From Bhargavaea sp. CC-171006 (lineage in GTDB: Bacteria > Bacillota > Bacilli > Bacillales_A > Planococcaceae), in contig NZ_QUZH01000027.1 in assembly GCF_009761675.1 (NCBI RefSeq), forward strand, positions 62,001 to 126,000: a DNA stretch of 64,000 nt, given 5' to 3'. The position numbers and the translations under genes were made by a program. Of the stretch, positions 59,410 to 64,000 are shown piece by piece. How positions within the stretch are numbered: the stretch's first letter is position 1; each line of letters begins with the position of its first letter. The notes under the pieces are model-generated. The model worked only from the letters and a program-made list of their open reading frames with translations. It ran no database searches and was not told the DNA's origin.

Positions 59410-61107
59410 ATGGCTTTTGACGGATTATTCATGATGGCAATGACACAGGAACTCCGGCAGCTCACCGGCGGCCGGATCTCCAAGATCCAGCAGCCGAACA
59501 CACAGGAGCTGCTTTTCACGGTACGTGCCGGCAGAACCAACCACCGGCTCCTCATCTCGATCCACCCCTCCTACTCACGCATCCAACTCACTGACGAGCC
59601 CGTCGACACACCGTCGCAGCCGCCCACGTTCTGCATGTTTCTCCGCAAACATCTGGAGGGCGGCATCATCACCGGCATCCGCCAGGCGGGTGCCGACCGG
59701 ATCGTCACCCTCACCGTGCGCAGTCGGGACGAGATCGGCGATGACACAATTAGGGAGCTTCATGTTGAAGTGATGGGCAGGCACTCGAACCTGATCCTGA
59801 CCGATCCTGAACGGAATCTCATTCTGGACAGCCTGAAGCACCTCCCTCCATCTGTGAACAGCTACCGGACGGTGCTTCCGGGACAGCCTTACATCCCTGC
59901 CCCGCCCCAGGATAAGCTGGACCCTGTGGAAGCAACAGACAATGAGATCATGGAAATCCTTCGTGACGCGGACACTGCCGGAGCGATTTTCCGGCGCATC
60001 GGAGGATTTTCCCCGCTCCATGCTGAAGAGCTGCTGTTCCGGACCGGGGGCATGGAAAAGGAAAACAGGCTTGCGGCATACCGCTCTTATATAGAAGATT
60101 TCCGTTCGGGAGGCGCACAGCCGACGCTGTGCGAGGCGGGCGGCAAGGTCTATTTCTCCGCCAACCCCCTCCACCATATCGGCGGCGAAACCAGGGATTT
60201 CCCTTCCCTCTCCGAACTCCTCGACAAAGTGTTCCATACAAAAGCGGAGCGGGACCGTGTCAAGCAGCAGGCCGGGGACCTTGAGCGCTGGCTGACGAAC
60301 GAGGTCCAGAAACTGAAAAACAAGATGATCAAACTCCGGGATGAACAGGAGCAGGCAGGCAAGCTGGACCGGCATCAGCTGTTCGGGGAACTTGTCACCG
60401 CCAACCTGTATCAGATCAACAAAGGCGACAGCTCCATTGAAGCAGTGAACTACTATGACGAAAACGGCGGGACTGTCACCATTCCGCTTGACCCAAGACT
60501 TACACCGTCAGAAAACGCGCAACGATATTACTCCAAGTACAACAAGGCGAAGCACGCGCTCGTGAAGATTGCCGAACAGCTTGAGAAAGCGGAAGAGGAT
60601 ATCGGTTACTTTGAATCCCTTCTCCAGCAGGTGACCCAAGGCTCCGCGGCGGACATCGAAGAGATCCGTGATGAGCTTGCCGAACAGGGCTTCATGAAGG
60701 CGAGACGCCTTAAAAAGAAGAAGAAAAAGGACACCCGTCCAGTTCCGGATGAGTTTGTCTCGAGTACGGGTGTGCCGATTTCAGTCGGCAAGAACAACAA
60801 GCAGAACGACTATCTTACATTCAAGCTTGCAAAGCGTCATGAAACGTGGCTCCACACCAAGGATATCCCGGGATCCCATGTCGTCATTCATTCGGATGCG
60901 CCGGATGACGAAACCATCAGGGAGGCTGCCTCCCTTGCGGCCTACTTCAGCAAAGCCCGGGAGTCGGCTTCTGTCCCGGTCGATTACACGGAAGTGCGCC
61001 ATGTGAAAAAGCCGAACGGCTCCAAGCCTGGGTTTGTCATTTACTTTGAACAAAAAACACTCTTTGCCGATCCGGATGAAGATCTGGTAAAGAAGCTCCG
61101 AAAGTAA
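59410..61107 (+). CDS. rqcH: Ribosome quality control factor RqcH (NFACT/Rqc2 family, YloA)
   Basis: Binds stalled 50S-peptidyl-tRNA and directs C-terminal alanine tailing for ClpXP decay; older literature calls the family fibronectin-binding FbpA. 565 residues. NFACT-N domain (FDGLFMMAMTQELRQLTGGR, then HPSYSRIQLTD); central coiled coil (LERWLTNEVQKLKNKMIKLR, YNKAKHALVKIAEQLEKAEE); NFACT-R domain (VGKNNKQNDYLTFKLAKRHE, TWLHTKDIPGSHVVI) ending KKPNGSKPGFVIYFEQKTL. Complete. Confidence 0.96.
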   Translation: MAFDGLFMMAMTQELRQLTGGRISKIQQPNTQELLFTVRAGRTNHRLLISIHPSYSRIQLTDEPVDTPSQPPTFCMFLRKHLEGGIITGIRQAGADRIVTLTVRSRDEIGDDTIRELHVEVMGRHSNLILTDPERNLILDSLKHLPPSVNSYRTVLPGQPYIPAPPQDKLDPVEATDNEIMEILRDADTAGAIFRRIGGFSPLHAEELLFRTGGMEKENRLAAYRSYIEDFRSGGAQPTLCEAGGKVYFSANPLHHIGGETRDFPSLSELLDKVFHTKAERDRVKQQAGDLERWLTNEVQKLKNKMIKLRDEQEQAGKLDRHQLFGELVTANLYQINKGDSSIEAVNYYDENGGTVTIPLDPRLTPSENAQRYYSKYNKAKHALVKIAEQLEKAEEDIGYFESLLQQVTQGSAADIEEIRDELAEQGFMKARRLKKKKKKDTRPVPDEFVSSTGVPISVGKNNKQNDYLTFKLAKRHETWLHTKDIPGSHVVIHSDAPDDETIREAASLAAYFSKARESASVPVDYTEVRHVKKPNGSKPGFVIYFEQKTLFADPDEDLVKKLRK

Positions 61108-61156
61108 ACAAATTTTTGGGTTGGTGTCATACAACGTGACACTCCCAACGAAAAAC

Positions 61157-61195
61157 AAGGGCTCTGACCGCAAAAAAAGCGGCAGCCCTTTTTTT
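61157..61195 (+). terminator. Intrinsic terminator after rqcH
   Basis: AAGGGCT-CTGA-CCGC-AAAAAAA-GCGG-C-AGCCCTT followed by TTTTT; two stem segments with an internal bulge. Confidence 0.85.
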
Positions 61196-61340
61196 GTGCG
61201 TTCATCCAGTTCATCAATTTAAATCTCATCCCCCGGTTGACTGTCCATGATTGGGACTATTTGCGTACATAAGATGAGATAGCATGCCGGATTTTGCCGG
61301 TGCATGCAAAAAAATTAATATAGAAAGGAAAATGCATACG
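61196..61340 (+). other. Upstream region of the laccase gene
   Basis: Holds no gene. It contains CATAAGAT at 61268-61275, which resembles the -10 of sigma-K promoters (CATAnnnTA, last base not matched). It also has a GCATGCCGG...CCGGTGCATGC hairpin at 61281-61307 followed by an A-rich stretch and the AGAAAGGA ribosome-binding site. A TTGACT at about 61238 has no good sigma-A partner. The promoter call is weak; B. subtilis cotA is known to be sigma-K dependent. Confidence 0.3.
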
Positions 61341-63737
61341 ATGGGCAAATGCGTCAATCCTTCAGATCCGAACAGCATCCCGAAGTTTATGGATCCGTTG
61401 CCGAAACCCACTGTCGCGATGCCGGTTCAGCACGACGAATATCCTGACGGCTCCTATCACGAGCTGGAAATGAAAGAGGGGCTGCACCGTTATCACCAGA
61501 ACTTCCCCGAGACAAAAATCTGGGGATATGATGGACTGATCCCGGGCCCGACAATCGAGGCAAGAAAAGACAAAACCACCTATGTGAAATACTTGAACAA
61601 CCTTCCGGATGAACACTTCCTCCCAATCGACCGCACCCTTCACTCCAGCATCGACACTGCCGACGTCCGGACCGTCGTCCACCTCCACGGTGCAAAAGTG
61701 GACTGGGAAAGTGACGGCCACCCTGAAGCATGGTACACGAAAAACTATGAGATGACCGGCCCGACGTTCAGAAGGCAGGTTCATGCGTATACGAACCATC
61801 AGCCCGGAGCCACCCTCTGGTATCATGACCATGCGATGTCGCTCACTCGCCTGAATGTCTATTCCGGCCTTGCAGGCTTCTATCTGCTCCGCGATGCCCT
61901 GGAAGACCGCCTCAGGCTGCCTTCAGGCAAGTATGAAATCCCGATGATGATCCAGGACCGAACGTTCAATGAAGACGGATCGCTCTTCTATCCGGACACG
62001 CCACCGTTTCCTGTTACGGTCAATCCTTCGATCACCCCTGGCGTCCTCGGTGATACCATTGCCGTCAACGGAAAACTCTGGCCTTACCTGAACGTCGAGC
62101 CGAGAAAGTACAGGTTCCGGATTCTCAACGCTTCCAATAGGCGGGGCTACTCCCTGAGTTTATCGAACGGGGGCACCTTCCATCAGATTGGAACCGACGG
62201 AGGCCTTCTTGAGGCGCCGGCCGAACTGACGTCCTTTGACCTGCTGCCGGCAGAGCGGACTGATATCATCGTCGACTTCTCGACGATGCAGGGCCAGACA
62301 ATCACCCTCCTGAACAATGATCAGGAGTTCCCGCTCAATGAGCATACGAGCGTCGTCATGCAGTTCTCCGTCTGCCTGCCGCTGGACGGCGAGGACGACA
62401 GCCAGATTCCGGAAACCCTTTACCCGGAAATGGCACTTCATACTGAGCATGCCCACCTCGTCCGAAATCTTCCTCTTACGGCAACGACAGATGAATACGG
62501 ACGTCCGATGCTCATGCTGAATGATCATATGTATCATGATCCGGCCTCGGAAAAACCGTCTATTGACAGCATCGAAATCTGGAATTTCATCAATACGACA
62601 CCGATCCAGCATCCGATCCACCTTCACCTGATCCAGTTCAAAATTCTTGAGCGGCGCCCGTTTGACGTGGATGTCTTTACAGAAACGGGTGAAATCGTAT
62701 TTACCGGACCTGCCGAGCCGCCACGGGAATATGAGCGCGGCTGGAAGGATGTCGTCAAGGTCGATGTCGGCAAGGTGACGTCGATTGCCATGCACTGGAA
62801 GGACTTTACGGGCAACTATATCTGGCACTGCCACTTCCTGGAGCACGAAGACCACGACATGATGCGTCCGATCAAGATCATCGAAGATGCCCATCCGGTT
62901 CAGCTGCCGCACGCAGATGAAACTCCAGCGGAAGATCCTGCTCCGGCCGATCCGCCGACCGACACTGCCACTCCGGAGGAAACCCCGGTCACGGATGAGA
63001 CTGCCGAGGAGACAGTCAACGAGGTGATGGAGGGCACCGATGGCACCACCGCCGGCACAGCGGATGAAGGCGCCGATGAAACCAATGCGGATACGGCTGT
63101 CGCAGGCTCCAATGAAACCAATATTATTGCGGCCGTCGAGGGTTATGATGCAGCCTATGCTGTAACGGCAGTTGAAGGTACCGGTGAAACCAATGCAGAT
63201 GAGGCTGTCGAAGGCTCCGATGAAACCAATGCTGACACTGCAGTGGAAGGCACCGACGACACCAACGCTGACACAGTAGCTGAAGATTCCGGTGACACCA
63301 ATGCTGATCCGGCAGCTGAAGGTTCCGATGACACCAATGCTGATACAGCAGTGGAAAGCCCTGACGTCACCAATGCTGACACAGCAGCTGAAGATTCCGG
63401 CGACGCCAATGCTGACACAGCAGCTGAAGATTCCAGTGACACCAATGCTGATACAGCAGTGGAAAGCCCTGACGTCACCAATGCTGACACTGCAGTGGAA
63501 GGCACCGACGACACCAATGCTGATACAGCAGTGGAAGACACGGATCACACTGATGAGGCAACAACTGATGAGGGCTCCGATCAGCCAGCCACGGATACAG
63601 CAGTCCAGGGTGATGTAGAAGCAGGTACAGAAGCTGGCCCTGAGCGGGCAGAGTCCGGCGCTGGCCCGGTCTACAAACAAAAGCCATGCAACTGCCCGAA
63701 GTGCCGTTACGCAAGGAAGAGAAAGAAAAGCAACTAA
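61341..63737 (+). CDS. CotA-type multicopper oxidase with acidic repeat and CxCxxC basic tail
   Basis: Oxidises phenolic substrates or bilirubin with reduction of O2 to water, if like B. subtilis spore-coat laccase CotA. 798 residues from ATG 61341; an ATG three codons upstream is too near the ribosome-binding site. No signal peptide. Residues 1 to about 515 are a complete three-cupredoxin core with every copper ligand in CotA spacing: HLH 114-116, HDH 162-164, HPIHLH (424, 427, 429), and WHCHFLEHEDHDMM with His496, Cys497, His498, His502 and axial Met507. The extension is not in CotA: a Pro/Glu/Asp linker, about 13 repeats of a 12-residue unit TNADTAVEGxDD (581-736), and a C-terminus KPCNCPKCRYARKRKKSN with Cys783, 785, 788. 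Spore-coat location is inference. Confidence 0.9.
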   Translation: MGKCVNPSDPNSIPKFMDPLPKPTVAMPVQHDEYPDGSYHELEMKEGLHRYHQNFPETKIWGYDGLIPGPTIEARKDKTTYVKYLNNLPDEHFLPIDRTLHSSIDTADVRTVVHLHGAKVDWESDGHPEAWYTKNYEMTGPTFRRQVHAYTNHQPGATLWYHDHAMSLTRLNVYSGLAGFYLLRDALEDRLRLPSGKYEIPMMIQDRTFNEDGSLFYPDTPPFPVTVNPSITPGVLGDTIAVNGKLWPYLNVEPRKYRFRILNASNRRGYSLSLSNGGTFHQIGTDGGLLEAPAELTSFDLLPAERTDIIVDFSTMQGQTITLLNNDQEFPLNEHTSVVMQFSVCLPLDGEDDSQIPETLYPEMALHTEHAHLVRNLPLTATTDEYGRPMLMLNDHMYHDPASEKPSIDSIEIWNFINTTPIQHPIHLHLIQFKILERRPFDVDVFTETGEIVFTGPAEPPREYERGWKDVVKVDVGKVTSIAMHWKDFTGNYIWHCHFLEHEDHDMMRPIKIIEDAHPVQLPHADETPAEDPAPADPPTDTATPEETPVTDETAEETVNEVMEGTDGTTAGTADEGADETNADTAVAGSNETNIIAAVEGYDAAYAVTAVEGTGETNADEAVEGSDETNADTAVEGTDDTNADTVAEDSGDTNADPAAEGSDDTNADTAVESPDVTNADTAAEDSGDANADTAAEDSSDTNADTAVESPDVTNADTAVEGTDDTNADTAVEDTDHTDEATTDEGSDQPATDTAVQGDVEAGTEAGPERAESGAGPVYKQKPCNCPKCRYARKRKKSN
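63081..63548 (+). repeat. 36-bp tandem repeat array inside the laccase gene
   Basis: Thirteen in-frame 36-bp units (12 residues: TNADTAVEGTDD and variants); a degenerate fourteenth follows. Units 2 and 3 are diverged. Units 5 (63225-63260) and 12 (63477-63512) are identical at DNA level, and unit 8 and the start of 9 (63333 on) recur at 63441, 108 bp later, indicating duplication of three-unit blocks. The encoded stretch is acidic and predicted disordered. Confidence 0.92.
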
Positions 63738-63755
63738 CAGAATGACGTTATGTTA

Positions 63756-63797
63756 AGCCGAAGCGAAGTGCAGCGATGCCTTCCTTCGGCTCTTTTC
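63756..63797 (+). terminator. Intrinsic terminator after the laccase gene
   Basis: AGCCGAAG-loop-CTTCGGCT followed by CTTTTC, about 20 bases after the stop. Confidence 0.7.
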
Positions 63798-63806
63798 AAT
63801 AGACAA

Positions 63807-63841
63807 GAAAAAAACGACCGGCCCTTGAACAGGACCGGTCG
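63807..63841 (-). terminator. Intrinsic terminator after pyrE
   Basis: Minus strand CGACCGG-loop-CCGGTCG followed by TTTTTTTC, a few bases after the stop of the partial gene at the right edge. Confidence 0.85.
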
Positions 63842-63847
63842 GATGTC

Positions 63848-64000
63848 TTATAGCAGTTCACCTTTACTCAACTTCCCGTGCCATTCGATCAGACTTGGGA
63901 GCGATGCTTTCGGTATCGCACCAGAGTCAGCTGCCGCATTCGCGAGTGCGTCAAAGTCGGTGAGGCTGTGGTGCGGCAGGCCGGCCTCTCCGAAATTCTT
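63848..64000 (-). CDS. pyrE: Probable orotate phosphoribosyltransferase (C-terminal 50 residues)
   Basis: Only the end of the gene is in the window. The sequence KNFGEAGLPHHSLTDFDALA, followed by an Ala-rich stretch and LPSLIEWHGKLSKGELL, resembles the C-terminus of OMP-forming PyrE (SLTDYDxL ... W). In B. subtilis the pyr operon ends with pyrE a few genes before rqcH, so the context fits. The catalytic PRPP motif lies outside the window. Confidence 0.75.
   Translation of the reverse strand, partial: KNFGEAGLPHHSLTDFDALANAAADSGAIPKASLPSLIEWHGKLSKGELL

Noticed and set aside
63081-63548. Possible CRISPR because of regular 36-bp periodicity
   Set aside because: Units are contiguous with no spacers, in frame and coding.
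62160-63680. 506-codon minus-strand frame, rich in Ile/Gly/Ser/Cys repeats
   Set aside because: Created by reading the 36-bp repeat array and laccase core backwards; no ribosome-binding site and the forward protein is certain.

Overview
The window is a GC-rich piece of a Bacillota chromosome. Gene content and order match the long housekeeping block that in Bacillus subtilis runs from pyrE/rqcH to polC/rimP. Here that block is read almost entirely on the minus strand, so transcription runs from high to low coordinates. CodY, FapR, FakA/Asp23, the PrkC/PrpC pair, RqcH, SpoVM and a CotA-type laccase place it in the Bacillales. The high GC content, with strong G/C at third codon positions and hence many long antisense reading frames, suggests the Planococcaceae/Caryophanaceae (something like Bhargavaea or a relative). 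That family-level placement is inference.

Layout from the left edge: rimP (partial), polC, proS, rseP, dxr, cdsA, uppS, frr (1-11.1 kb; translation, replication, isoprenoid and phospholipid precursors); pyrH, tsf, rpsB (11.1-13.6 kb); codY, hslU, hslV, xerC (13.9-17.7 kb), with codY next to rpsB and no fla/che operon between them; trmFO, topA, dprA, sucD, sucC, rnhB, rbgA, lepB, rplS, trmD, rimM, khpA, rpsP (17.7-29.1 kb); a 111-bp palindromic intergenic repeat; ffh, ylxM, ftsY, smc, rnc, acpP, fabG, fabD, plsX, fapR (29.3-40.3 kb; SRP targeting, chromosome condensation and the FapR fatty-acid regulon, with a clear FapR box); a short degenerate tandem repeat; recG, sdaAA, sdaAB, fakA, asp23-like yloU (40.5-46.3 kb); rpmB alone on the plus strand; then spoVM, thiN, rpe, rsgA, prkC, prpC, rsmB, fmt, def, priA, coaBC, rpoZ, gmk (46.8-59.3 kb), mostly with 4-nt overlaps and apparently one long transcript from the gmk promoter. 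Rightward from 59.4 kb come rqcH and a CotA-like multicopper oxidase, and the 3' end of a probable pyrE (minus strand) closes the window.

Most of the sequence is conserved core genome. The parts that are not ordinary are: (1) the laccase, whose complete four-copper CotA core is followed by about 13 tandem 12-residue acidic repeats and a C-terminal CxCxxC plus poly-basic tail; (2) an SpoVM homologue with an 18-residue lysine/arginine-rich extension whose stop codon lies inside the terminator it shares with rpmB; (3) a promoter for xerC-hslVU-codY that lies inside the trmFO terminator; (4) two non-coding repeats, at 29.2 kb and 40.4 kb; and (5) genes missing relative to the B. subtilis order (fla/che, yloC-remA, rlmN, ylqD, ylqGH). 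I saw no tRNA, rRNA, CRISPR array, insertion sequence, prophage or riboswitch. No gene-free stretch is much longer than 300 bases; the longest is codY-rpsB, about 300.
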